64,000 nucleotides of DNA, taken from positions 139,349-203,348 of the forward strand of contig JAJEAL010000134.1 in assembly GCA_022822785.1 (NCBI GenBank), read 5' to 3'. Under the pieces are notes generated by a model, which saw only the letters and a program-made list of their open reading frames with translations, had not been told where the DNA came from and ran no database searches. The position numbers and the translations under genes were made by a program. Each line of letters opens with the position of its first letter. Within the stretch, counting starts at the first letter, position 1. This document shows positions 45,492 through 53,414 of this stretch, piece by piece. This DNA comes from Candidatus Poribacteria bacterium. GTDB lineage: Bacteria > Poribacteria > WGA-4E > PCPOR2b.

Positions 45492-46007
45492 GTGCGCGAG
45501 ACAGGGTATGGTACAGCAGGTGATGGTTGGTTTTCGGATAATCGTCTGCTATTCCACTGTTTAGATGAAATTATTGAAAGAGACCTCCGTACCCACAACG
45601 AATATCAGTTGACAGACGGGTTACAGTTGATGCTACAATATGGCGAGCAGATGAAGGTTGAGTTCATTAACTCGCTACATTGCGGTACGCCAGACCAACT
45701 GTTGGAAGCGAATCGATCCATTTTACAAAAACGGGGGGCGCGGAATTATTGTTTTCCCAATAGTGTGATTATCCCGCCGGTCTTTATCGGAGAGGGTGCA
45801 GTCATTGAGCGTGCTGTTATCGGCCCCTATGCTTCGATTGGTAGTGGATCCCGGGTCGTCAATGCACTTATCAAAGACGCGATTATCCACCCAAATGCGG
45901 AGATACAAAATGCCCTAATCAACCGTTCGCTCATTGGTCCCGATGCGCGGGTGTCTGGACGTTTTCACCAATTCAACGTTAGCAGTTCATCGCAGATTGA
46001 TCTCTAA
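45492..46007 (+). pseudogene. Sugar-phosphate nucleotidyltransferase remnant (C-terminal part), 5'-truncated
   Basis: 171 codons. 'LLFHCLDEIIERDLRTHNEYQLTDGLQLMLQYGEQMKVEFINSLHCGTPDQLLEANRSILQ' is the C-terminal half of the catalytic domain of RfbA/GlmU-like nucleotidyltransferases. It is followed by hexapeptide repeats of a left-handed beta-helix ('VIERAVIGPYASIGSGSRVVNALIKDAIIHPNAEIQNALI'). The nucleotide-binding N-terminus (GGxGTRL), about 200 residues, is missing; the reading frame closes at a TAA just upstream (45489-45491). The GTG start has no good Shine-Dalgarno site. Inactive as a nucleotidyltransferase by this reading. Confidence 0.78.
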
Positions 46008-46093
46008 AAAACTTCTGATGACTAGGAAACAAAAGCAATATTGATTACACGAATCAATCCATAGTGAGTGAAGATAACTCAGGGAGAATATCA

Positions 46094-47155
46094 ATGAAAA
46101 TTTTAGTCACAGGTGGCACCGGCAGGATTGGCGCGAATCTCGTGAAACGTCTGCTTGACAGAGGGCACGACATCCGTAGTTTTGTTTATCCCGGCGACTC
46201 AAGCCGTGCTGACAAGCTCGACGGTTATGATCGGGTCGAGACGGTTGTCGGAGATCTACGAAACTTTGACAATGTGAAACGAGCGGTCGAGGGAGTGGAT
46301 GCAATTTATCACCTTGCTGCTGCGTTTGGCGGTCCCTTTGATAACCTGCAATATCTGAACATCAATGGGATGGGAACACTCAATATCTTGGAGTGTATCC
46401 GAGAGGGGTTGCCAAATCTGCATCGCTTCGTCTATGCGTGTACAGAGGCGATTTATTGGCGCCTGGGAGAAAAAGGGCGTTTTTTCGAGGAACCGATTGC
46501 TGAAGAGATGGTGAGTCGCTATAAGCACATGCCGTACTTTTTGACCAAATGGATCGGTGAAGAACTGTCCATGACCTATCACTATCAGTACGGGGTGCCA
46601 ACGACGGTCTTCCGTTTTGCCACAGTTATCGAACCCGGCGAATTTCTCAATGAAGATGGACTGCCTCGCCTATTCCTCTTTAACCCTGTGTATGAGCGGT
46701 ATAAGGATGAAACCGGCGACGATGAAGATGAGCAGGAGATGATTGACACCATAAAATCGCTCTGGACCGGCGAGGAGAAATTCCTCATCAGTCTAAATCC
46801 GAATGGGCGTCCTTACAAACAGGAATTTACAGATGTCCGGGATATTGCTCAGGGATTGGTTTTGGGAATTGAAAAGGAGGAAGCAGTTGGAGAGGAGTTT
46901 ACGCTTGGCGGCGCGGCGTTATTCCGCTGGGAAGAGGCTGTTCCCTATCTTGCCGAGCGGTATAATATGGATTACGTCGAAGCGAGGGTGCCTTCGTCGA
47001 ACTATTTTGAGTTCAATCTGGACAAGATCAAAAGTCTGCTGGGATATGAGCCGCAGCATGACCTCCGCAGCGTTCTTGATACAGCAGAAGCGATGCGACG
47101 TGGTGAGAGTACCGATGTGATTCCAACGGGGGTTCGATTTGATGGCAAGGTGTAG
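46094..47155 (+). CDS. NAD-dependent epimerase/dehydratase (extended SDR)
   Basis: 353 residues. 'MKILVTGGTGRIGANLVKRLLDRGHDIRSFVYPGDSSRADKL' is the NAD-binding start (TGGxGxxG). 'GVDAIYHLAAAFGG', 'MPYFLTKWIGEELSM' (YxxxK) and 'EFTDVRDIAQGLVLGIEKEEAVGEEFTLGG' are SDR landmarks. The usual active-site Ser position reads 'YACTEAIYW', with Thr instead. Substrate unknown; UDP-sugar or hydroxysteroid-like. The track's GTG start at 46064 is replaced by the ATG at 46094, 7 nt after AGGGAG. Confidence 0.9.
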   Translation: MKILVTGGTGRIGANLVKRLLDRGHDIRSFVYPGDSSRADKLDGYDRVETVVGDLRNFDNVKRAVEGVDAIYHLAAAFGGPFDNLQYLNINGMGTLNILECIREGLPNLHRFVYACTEAIYWRLGEKGRFFEEPIAEEMVSRYKHMPYFLTKWIGEELSMTYHYQYGVPTTVFRFATVIEPGEFLNEDGLPRLFLFNPVYERYKDETGDDEDEQEMIDTIKSLWTGEEKFLISLNPNGRPYKQEFTDVRDIAQGLVLGIEKEEAVGEEFTLGGAALFRWEEAVPYLAERYNMDYVEARVPSSNYFEFNLDKIKSLLGYEPQHDLRSVLDTAEAMRRGESTDVIPTGVRFDGKV

Positions 47156-47170
47156 GACGAGAGGAGATCG

Positions 47171-47330
47171 TACCGATAAAATCCCCGATTGCATCGGGGC
47201 AGGCAGAACGGCACGGGAGACCGGTAGGTGCGGTTTCTAACCGCACCGCATCGGCGCAGTTGGAAACAGCGCCTACCATACACGGGGAACGAAAGCGTCT
47301 ATTCGTTTTTTAGGATTTACTATGATTTAC
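47171..47330. repeat. Repeat cluster, third locus of the palindromic family
   Basis: Holds CCCCGATTGCATCGGGG, GGTAGGTGCGGTTTCTAACCGCA (47223-47245), GGCGCAGTTGGAAACAGCGCC (47253-47273) and one element end (TTTTTTAGGATTTACTATGATTTA). Only one end resembles the 20.5-kb element. It separates the epimerase from the converging Eis-like gene. Confidence 0.65.
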
Positions 47331-47350
47331 CGCTGCTTACCCCAAAACAC

Positions 47351-48598
47351 CTAAAAATAATCGCAGATCCAGTGGGTCGGTTCGTCTTTGGGGAAGAGTG
47401 TAGAGAGCAGGGCGATTTCGTCGGGTTGCAGATTGAGCCCTTTGATGCGATGCAGTTCGTCTAACTGCCCAAATGTGACATCCCCGAAAAGCACCTTTAG
47501 GAAACTGTAAGTATCCAGTGCGACCTTTGTGACTCCGCTATCGTCCGCAACGACGGTAACCTTTCCTTTATTGACGTCTAGTGTGCAGCTGTGATCGCCG
47601 ACAGTAAAGCAGAATGAACCCGTCCGATCCGCCATAGCACTGCTTGTCAATTCCGCCTCGAATTTAGGGATCAGCTTTTGGAAGAGTCTCCTCAGCGAGA
47701 TAACACGATACATCATCCTTTCGTGGATTGAGAAGGATAGTGGGCTGCCGCTTTCTTCACTCAACAGCAGGGTCATTGGGTGATGTCGGGTCAAACGGCC
47801 TGAAATGCTTTCAACGTTCCTTTCATAAGCTGCCTCTAGAATTGCGTGACAGAGGGCGAGGAGACTGTCAGGGGCTGCATTACGGTAGCCGACTTCTCGC
47901 AGATTCGGGTAATATGTCGCCAAATATGCATCAATCCCTTGATCATCGTCAGGAAACGCGAGATTGGCGTAGGCACCGATTTGCCCCTCCTTTTCGACGA
48001 CAAGTGACGGCAACATACCGACTTGCTGCGAATAGCCATCTCTCCACAATCTCTCCGGGCGCAGAATTGTTTCAGTGCGTCCTCCGTTGTGCTCATCATA
48101 GATCTGGCTGATCTGCGTTAAATCCCTCTCTAAGTCAAACGGTCGGGTTTTCCACCCCGATGGAGCAAAGGTCTTTTTGTCGAGGAGTTCCAGCTCGAAA
48201 TTTGTCTGTGGAAAGGGTGCCCAGCCAAATGGCATGTAAAACGGTTGGATAGTGGTGAACAGGAGGCTGAGGTCGTAGTTCTGCGCTTCCATATAGGCAA
48301 TCGCATCCCGCAGCAGTGCCGACGCATAACCCCGCCCGCGATATTCCGGTGAAGTAACAACCATGCCAATCCCGCCGAGTTTCATGACCGCCTCCCCAAG
48401 ATACATTGATCGGTCTGAGACGCGAACATAGCTGACAATCTTGCCATCGACAACGCAGACACGTGACTGATCCAGTTCGTAGGTGGAGTCCTGATAGTGT
48501 TGATTGGCATATCTCGGTCTACATTTTTCGACGAATACCGCGGAGATGAGATCGACGATTTCGTCCCGTTCATGCGCTTTCGCTGTGCGAATTTCCAT
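47351..48598 (-). CDS. Eis-like GNAT N-acetyltransferase
   Basis: 415 residues. A GNAT domain ('GGIGMVVTSPEYRGRGYASALLRDAIAYMEAQNYDLSLLFTTIQPFYMPFGW' with the acetyl-CoA loop RGRGYA) is followed by a second acetyltransferase-like domain and a C-terminal sterol-carrier-protein-like domain ('FCFTVGDHSCTLDVNKGKVTVVADDSGVTKVALDTYSFLKVLFGDVTFGQLDELHRIKGLN'). This order is that of the Eis family, which acetylates amines of aminoglycosides or proteins. The physiological substrate here is unknown. It is the last gene of the minus-strand run, 54 nt beyond ccmD. Confidence 0.9.
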   Translation of the reverse strand: MEIRTAKAHERDEIVDLISAVFVEKCRPRYANQHYQDSTYELDQSRVCVVDGKIVSYVRVSDRSMYLGEAVMKLGGIGMVVTSPEYRGRGYASALLRDAIAYMEAQNYDLSLLFTTIQPFYMPFGWAPFPQTNFELELLDKKTFAPSGWKTRPFDLERDLTQISQIYDEHNGGRTETILRPERLWRDGYSQQVGMLPSLVVEKEGQIGAYANLAFPDDDQGIDAYLATYYPNLREVGYRNAAPDSLLALCHAILEAAYERNVESISGRLTRHHPMTLLLSEESGSPLSFSIHERMMYRVISLRRLFQKLIPKFEAELTSSAMADRTGSFCFTVGDHSCTLDVNKGKVTVVADDSGVTKVALDTYSFLKVLFGDVTFGQLDELHRIKGLNLQPDEIALLSTLFPKDEPTHWICDYF

Positions 48599-48609
48599 AC
48601 CTACCCCTC

Positions 48610-48639
48610 CCCGATAAAATCGAGATTCAAAGCAACTTG
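48610..48639. repeat. REP-like unit upstream of the Eis-like gene
   Basis: CCCGATAAAATCGAG followed by ATTCAAAGCAACTTG, the same unit found inside hemC. It separates the ccmD stop from the Eis-like start. Confidence 0.7.
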
Positions 48640-48652
48640 GGCGAAGTAACGC

Positions 48653-49006
48653 CTATTCCTTCCGCTGCAAACCGTCATGCAGTTGCTCAAGCCGCTTGTG
48701 CAACTGGTTTTGCATTTTTGCGAGGTGTAACGCGTAGAGACTGAAGATTAGCCAGATGATAAAATAGGCAGAAACGAGGAATTTCAGTCGCCTTTTCTGT
48801 CGAGCCTCCAACTTTTCTGCCGCTTTTTCAGCCACGAGCTGTTCGACCTCTACTTCATCGACCTGTGCGTTTGTTTCGGCGATAGCATCGCTGACGGCGG
48901 TGGACACCTCATCTTGTGTGATGGCCACCGGAATCTGGCTAAGCAAAAATAACCCAAAAAAGAGCGCGAAAGCGATGAGAACCGTTATCCATAAACCTTT
49001 GTGCAT
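48653..49006 (-). CDS. ccmD: CcmD-like heme-export accessory protein with an extended N-terminus
   Basis: 117 residues from the ATG at 49006 (CAGGAG 7 nt upstream; the track start is 14 codons early). The last ~45 residues, 'LKFLVSAYFIIWLIFSLYALHLAKMQNQLHKRLEQLHDGL', match CcmD: a single helix and a charged tail that releases holo-CcmE from CcmABC. Before it are another hydrophobic segment ('LWITVLIAFALFFGLFLLSQI') and a ~45-residue acidic helical stretch ('VDEVEVEQLVAEKAAEKLEARQK'). CcmD proteins are usually about half this length. The placement directly after ccmC supports the call. Confidence 0.75.
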   Translation of the reverse strand: MHKGLWITVLIAFALFFGLFLLSQIPVAITQDEVSTAVSDAIAETNAQVDEVEVEQLVAEKAAEKLEARQKRRLKFLVSAYFIIWLIFSLYALHLAKMQNQLHKRLEQLHDGLQRKE

Positions 49007-49037
49007 TGAATTTCTCCTGGGATGGGATGTCTCTATT

Positions 49038-49706
49038 CTACAACTCACCCATCTGTTGATGTTGAAGCGTTTCTAACTCTAACTTCATCTGTTCACCGTG
49101 ATACCGTAACATCAGCAAGAATAGGTAGAGAAGGGTTAGTGCAAGCCATGAGATTAGCCACGCCGTTTGCATAGTCGGAGGCAGGTTCATCTTGGTGGAC
49201 GTGTCGGGGTGCAAGCCGCCCTGCCATAGTTCGACCGAAAAGTAAACGATGGGCACATTCAGGAAGCCGAGGATTCCCAAGACTGCGGAATAAACCCGTT
49301 TTTTGTCTTCCGCGAGGGTTGACCTGAGAATAAGGTAACCGATATATATCAGCCACATTATAAGTGCGCTTGTCAATCTCGGTTCCCAGTTCCACCACGT
49401 GTTCCATGCAAATCTTGCCCAGATGGGTCCTGTGGTGAACACGACTATCCCAAAAACGATTCCGATTTCCGTGGAAACATACGCTATGGTATCGTACTTG
49501 TCCGTCCGTTTGATTAGATAGAGAATGCTAGAGATGAAGGTCACGCCGAAAGCGAGGAATAAAGTGAACGCTGAAGAAATATGGAAATAAAAAATCTTCT
49601 GTACTTCTAGCATCGTCATTTCAATCTCGGCGAAGCTAAAAACGCAATAGATAGCCACGAATAGGAAGATGGCTGAAAGCAGCCCGACTAGTTGAGTGCG
49701 TGTCAT
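49038..49706 (-). CDS. ccmC: Heme exporter protein CcmC
   Basis: 222 residues, six hydrophobic segments. The WWD-domain heme-handling motif reads 'WNTWWNWEPRLTSALIMWLIYIGYL', with conserved His in 'IFYFHISSAFT' and 'LHPD'. CcmC presents heme to CcmE at the outer face of the inner membrane. AAAGGAG precedes the ATG. Between ccmB and this gene lies a REP-like palindrome. Confidence 0.94.
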   Translation of the reverse strand: MTRTQLVGLLSAIFLFVAIYCVFSFAEIEMTMLEVQKIFYFHISSAFTLFLAFGVTFISSILYLIKRTDKYDTIAYVSTEIGIVFGIVVFTTGPIWARFAWNTWWNWEPRLTSALIMWLIYIGYLILRSTLAEDKKRVYSAVLGILGFLNVPIVYFSVELWQGGLHPDTSTKMNLPPTMQTAWLISWLALTLLYLFLLMLRYHGEQMKLELETLQHQQMGEL

Positions 49707-49720
49707 TTTTCTCCTTTCTT

Positions 49721-49735
49721 CCCGATAGGATCGGG
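49721..49735. repeat. REP-like palindrome between ccmB and ccmC
   Basis: CCCGAT-AGG-ATCGGG, 15 nt, in the 44-nt gap just upstream of the ccmC Shine-Dalgarno site. It could modulate translation or mRNA stability between the two cistrons. Confidence 0.7.
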
Positions 49736-49750
49736 ATTTTGTAGGGGAGC

Positions 49751-50467
49751 TTATCCCTCAACAACAAACTCGAAGAGGAGATATGAGCTTGCTAGGAATA
49801 CAAGGCTGTAGACAACCAAAACTGAAATCCAAAAGTTCCCTCCAAGTCCACCGGTTGTCAGCAGAGAGACGGTGCATTTTGCGCCCGCCATAATCACCGG
49901 AAAGGTCAACGGCAGTAAGATGACAGAGAGTAGACTTTCCTTTCCGTGCGTATGGGTAGAAATACCCGATACGATGACGCCCACCGCACAGAAACCGAGC
50001 GTTCCAATCGCGAGCACACCGATGAGTTTAAGCAGGAGCCAAGGGAGTTGGTCTTGTAATGCGACAGGTAAAACAGCGAGCACATCCAAGAATTGAAGGG
50101 TGATTGGTGTGACAATAATCTCCAGCAATATGAGAAAAACGAAGATACTGGCAACCTTTGAGAGGTAAAAGTAACTCGCATCTATCCCTGTCAATCTCAG
50201 TCCATGCAGTGCGCCATTGGCGCGTTCAATATCGAAGGACCTATTCAGGGTGATGACCCCCGCGAACAGGAAGGTCGCCCACAATACGCTGGCAGCCAAT
50301 TTCCCGCGTTCCTCCATCTGTTCGGGGAATATTGGTCCGAACGCGAAGCAGAAGATTAACACGACTAACACGCTGAACACGATGACTAAAGCTAGAGTGT
50401 CCTTTGTGCGAAATTGGAGTGCGAGATCCTTGCGAATTAACCAACCGATTTGGCGGAATACTTCCAT
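49751..50467 (-). CDS. ccmB: Heme exporter permease CcmB
   Basis: 238 residues, six hydrophobic segments. 'IRKDLALQFRTKDTLALVIVFSVLVVLIFCFAFGP' and 'GVITLNRSFDIERANGALHGLRLTGIDASYFYLSKVASIF' are the CcmB landmarks. It is the membrane subunit working with the CcmA ATPase; the complex frees holo-CcmE from CcmC. It lies 23 nt downstream of ccmA. Confidence 0.94.
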   Translation of the reverse strand: MEVFRQIGWLIRKDLALQFRTKDTLALVIVFSVLVVLIFCFAFGPIFPEQMEERGKLAASVLWATFLFAGVITLNRSFDIERANGALHGLRLTGIDASYFYLSKVASIFVFLILLEIIVTPITLQFLDVLAVLPVALQDQLPWLLLKLIGVLAIGTLGFCAVGVIVSGISTHTHGKESLLSVILLPLTFPVIMAGAKCTVSLLTTGGLGGNFWISVLVVYSLVFLASSYLLFEFVVEG

Positions 50468-50490
50468 TGATTAAATTATACCCTACCTAT

Positions 50491-51198
50491 CTATCCTTTC
50501 AACCTCGCCTCATACTCACGCGACAACGCTTCCAATCCGATATCTTCCTTCTCGGCGACCGTTTCAATTTGACCGTTCAACAGAAAGTGGAAGCGAGAAC
50601 CGGCGCGGTAGCCCAATTCCGTATCGTGTGTCGTGAGGATAATCCCTTTGCCGCGATCACGTTCCTGATCGATGCGTTTCAACACAAGTTGCTTCGCAGC
50701 GAGGTCGAGTCCTGAAAACGGTTCGTCGAAGAGTAGCACCGTCGGATCATGGATTAGTGCCTTGGCAATCATGAATCGCTGGATCATGCCGCGTGAGAAG
50801 ATTTTGACAGGGTCGTGTGCATAGGGGGTCAGTTGGACCTCGTCGAGTAAATCCGCGATGCGTTGCTCCAACCTATCAAGTTTGTAAAGCTGTCCGAAAA
50901 ATTGTAAGTTCTCATAGGGGCTAAATTCAAGATAAGCGTGCGGTTCGTGGACAATCAACCCCAATGACGGGCGGACCCGTAATGTTTCTGCGAGGGCGTC
51001 AATCCCTCCAATTTGGAGCGTGCCGGCTGTCGGTTTAATCAGTGTTGAGAGGATTTGAATTAGTGTCGTTTTGCCAGCCCCGTTAGGTCCAAAAATCGTA
51101 ACGACTTCACCGGGCTGGAGGTCAAGGTCGAGCCCGTTCAACACGGTTCGGTGACCGAAGCGTTTCGTGATTTGCGAGGCGTGGAGGAGCATCATCAT
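50491..51198 (-). CDS. ccmA: Heme exporter ATP-binding protein CcmA
   Basis: 235 residues. Walker A 'GPNGAGKTT' (37-45), signature 'FSRGMIQRFMIAKALI' (a variant of LSxGQ), Walker B 'PTVLLFDEPFSGLD' and H-loop 'ILTTHD'. Placement directly before ccmB identifies it within the large ABC family. Several Met codons are available at the start and the Shine-Dalgarno is poor; the exact start is uncertain by a few codons. Confidence 0.93.
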   Translation of the reverse strand: MMMLLHASQITKRFGHRTVLNGLDLDLQPGEVVTIFGPNGAGKTTLIQILSTLIKPTAGTLQIGGIDALAETLRVRPSLGLIVHEPHAYLEFSPYENLQFFGQLYKLDRLEQRIADLLDEVQLTPYAHDPVKIFSRGMIQRFMIAKALIHDPTVLLFDEPFSGLDLAAKQLVLKRIDQERDRGKGIILTTHDTELGYRAGSRFHFLLNGQIETVAEKEDIGLEALSREYEARLKG

Positions 51199-51237
51199 TA
51201 GAAAGTTGCGGCTAGGAGGTTTGAATACAGTTCCTCT

Positions 51238-52536
51238 TTAAGATTCACGATTCATGCGCGCCAAGACAGCAGCAAGTCGATCCGCTTGTTCTTTCCGTAA
51301 CCGCTGATAAACCCGATCGGAGATTTCGCGCTTTTCGTGCAATTCCTCCAAACGCGTGATTATCTCAAGCCGGGCAACCCGTGTCCGCTCAAGGTCGGCG
51401 ACATCCAACTTACCGAGCCAGCTTGCATCAGGTGCTGTTGGCGGCTGCTGGGGGTCATCAGGCGTTTTCGGTCTAGGGGTTCGGATCTTGAAAATTGCCG
51501 CAACTAGAAAACCACCTGCAAGTGCTGCCGAGATTGCGATTAGGGCAATCATCTTTGGGTCAGATGGTTTGCTAGCGGTTTCACCTGCGCTGCTTGCAGC
51601 GGAAGTGACTTTGAAGCGTAGATCTGCACTTTGCCCCATTGACAGCGGTTGCGCTGGTTCCGTCGCATAAATAGTATATACGAGACCGTGAATCTGCTCC
51701 CGCCGACCTGCGCCTAGAATGCTTGATTGTGGTACGAAGGGCATTCCGTCTGAGATGAACACATAGAGTTGAGCGGTATCAAACGTCAATTTTCGGGACA
51801 GGACTAAATCTGAATCGACGGTGTGCATCAAGTAGGAATATCCGACCTGATGTGTTCCCGGCGGTAACGGTTGGTTGGCAATTAGCTGGTTTGCCGCAAC
51901 TGCGAGTTCTTGCTTGGCGCTCTGATCAATCTGAACGTTCTCGTAGCCGTTTGGCAGATTGAAATACACTCCCACCGATTGATTGGCTATTGACGTTTGA
52001 AAGGTCGATTCACCGGTATTTTCGACTTGAATGAGCTCTAGCACAGAAACCGCACCGTCAGGCGCATGGTCGGCTGGCGGAGGACCGATGATAACCGTAT
52101 GTTGCCGAATTTTTACCTGTGATGGATCATCTGTAAATGCTGCAATCTCGATATTGACCGTGAGATTAGGCAGCCACTCCGACAGAACAATATCCCGTTC
52201 GATATATTCCTCTCCTTCATAAGTGGTTGAAACCGTATAGTGCACGTCGAAAGTTGTTGAGAGGTTGTCGAAGGTATAAGTCCCCGTGTCATCTGTCACC
52301 GTCTCACGGCGTTGAGCATTTTCACCTGGCCGGTGGATTTGTAAAACCACTAGCTGTTGAGGCAGTGATGCATTTTGCTTCTTATCTATAACCTGTCCCT
52401 TGATTTTGCCGATGTTACTTTGTCCAATGGCGACAGGGAGACAAATTGAAGCCGTGAATATAAGGAATGAAACGTAAAACGTGAAATATAAAAAATACTT
52501 GTTTTCTGGCTGTGCGGCGTTACAGTTATCGCGCAT
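51238..52536 (-). CDS. Secreted/anchored protein with a carboxypeptidase-regulatory-like domain, inside the ccm cluster
   Basis: 432 residues. Signal peptide 'YFLYFTFYVSFLIFTASICLPVAIGQ'. Then a CarboxypepD_reg-like sandwich ('GKIKGQVIDKKQNASLPQQLVVLQIHRP', 'TDDTGTYTFDNLSTTFDVHYTV'), a second beta domain, a transmembrane helix at about 330-350 ('MIALIAISAALAGGFLVAAIFKI') and a cytoplasmic helical tail ('LEIITRLEELHEKREISDRVYQRLRKEQADRL'). The tail resembles the coiled part of the CcmI-like neighbour. The DNA for the signal peptide contains the tandem motif ACGTTT(T/C)ACGTTTCA found in intergenic repeats. It sits 8 nt after the ccmI-like gene, so it may be a Ccm accessory factor. Confidence 0.7.
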   Translation of the reverse strand: MRDNCNAAQPENKYFLYFTFYVSFLIFTASICLPVAIGQSNIGKIKGQVIDKKQNASLPQQLVVLQIHRPGENAQRRETVTDDTGTYTFDNLSTTFDVHYTVSTTYEGEEYIERDIVLSEWLPNLTVNIEIAAFTDDPSQVKIRQHTVIIGPPPADHAPDGAVSVLELIQVENTGESTFQTSIANQSVGVYFNLPNGYENVQIDQSAKQELAVAANQLIANQPLPPGTHQVGYSYLMHTVDSDLVLSRKLTFDTAQLYVFISDGMPFVPQSSILGAGRREQIHGLVYTIYATEPAQPLSMGQSADLRFKVTSAASSAGETASKPSDPKMIALIAISAALAGGFLVAAIFKIRTPRPKTPDDPQQPPTAPDASWLGKLDVADLERTRVARLEIITRLEELHEKREISDRVYQRLRKEQADRLAAVLARMNRES

Positions 52537-52544
52537 ATTTTATC

Positions 52545-52883
52545 CTAACCTCGTGACCCCTTCTCTTGTTTATATCTTTCGATTTCTTCTTCCACAGACG
52601 CCATGCCAGCTGTTTCAATCTGGGTTAATACTGCTGCTGTCTCTTGTAACAGCTGCTCCCTTAAAGCCTGATAATCTCCTTGGGATAGCTTACCTGTTTC
52701 GTAGTCTTCTTCCAAATCTATGAGTGCGGAATAGCTACGTTCACGCTCAAGATACAACGTTTGCATTCGGGTTTCAACCGCATCCATTTCTGGAGACGGG
52801 TGCGGCTTCGACCATAGCGGCAAACCCAGATAGACCAGAAGGGGAAGTCCAAGTAGTAAAATCCATAGGAATACAAAAAACAT
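52545..52883 (-). CDS. CcmI N-terminal-like membrane protein
   Basis: 112 residues. One N-terminal transmembrane segment ('VFLWILLLGLPLLVYLGLPLW') followed by a coiled coil ('ERERSYSALIDLEEDYETGKLSQGDYQALREQLLQETAAVLTQIE'). The 'A..DLEeDy..GKls..Dy..LR..L' pattern is the cytoplasmic loop of CcmI, here without the TPR domain that binds apocytochrome in Proteobacteria. It probably works with CcmH and CcmF in the ligation step. Confidence 0.82.
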   Translation of the reverse strand: MFFVFLWILLLGLPLLVYLGLPLWSKPHPSPEMDAVETRMQTLYLERERSYSALIDLEEDYETGKLSQGDYQALREQLLQETAAVLTQIETAGMASVEEEIERYKQEKGSRG

Positions 52884-52906
52884 AAGCGAAACTCCTAGTA
52901 TTATAA

Positions 52907-53413
52907 CTATCTTTGCCGTTTATGGCGTTCAAGCTCGTCCTCTATTTGCTGGTATTGATCCGCCGATGCTGAATCCTGTGGTTCTGTTGTAACAGGTGAT
53001 TTCGCCAATACTGCCTTCCGTTTTGACCTAAGCACAAGAAAGACGATAACACCGAGCAGCACGATGATAACGGCAGGCATGGCGTAGGCGACGATATTAA
53101 ATCCTTTGGCGGGCATAAGGGCTGAAAACTGGGTGCCGTGACTGGCAAGATAATCGGCTTGAATCTGTTGAACCGTTTCTCCAGCGATGAGACGCGTGCG
53201 AAAGTCTGTTTCAATCCCTTGGGCAACACCACAGACGCACTGTTTAATTGTCTCTCGAACACAGCCGCAGTAACAGTATACGCTGGTCATCAATTGATCC
53301 AAATTTGATTCAAGCGATGGATTGGTGGTGGGCGTTTGCTCTTGAGCAGCCGCAACTGCTATAAAGAAACTGAAACATATTAAGATAATGAGGACAATAT
53401 AACAATTTTTCAT
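52907..53413 (-). CDS. ccmH: CcmH-like thiol-disulfide protein
   Basis: 168 residues from the ATG at 53413 (GGGGAGG just upstream; the track start lies inside ccmF). Signal peptide, then 'LDQLMTSVYCYCGCVRETIKQCVCGVAQGIETDFRTRLIAGETVQQIQADYLASHGTQFSAL', then a transmembrane helix and a charged tail. CcmH reduces apocytochrome CxxCH thiols. The usual LRCxxC is replaced by YCYCGC plus a downstream CVC, a pattern I associate with CcmH of non-proteobacterial phyla. The stop of ccmF is immediately upstream. Confidence 0.85.
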   Translation of the reverse strand: MKNCYIVLIILICFSFFIAVAAAQEQTPTTNPSLESNLDQLMTSVYCYCGCVRETIKQCVCGVAQGIETDFRTRLIAGETVQQIQADYLASHGTQFSALMPAKGFNIVAYAMPAVIIVLLGVIVFLVLRSKRKAVLAKSPVTTEPQDSASADQYQQIEDELERHKRQR

Positions 53414-53414
53414 T

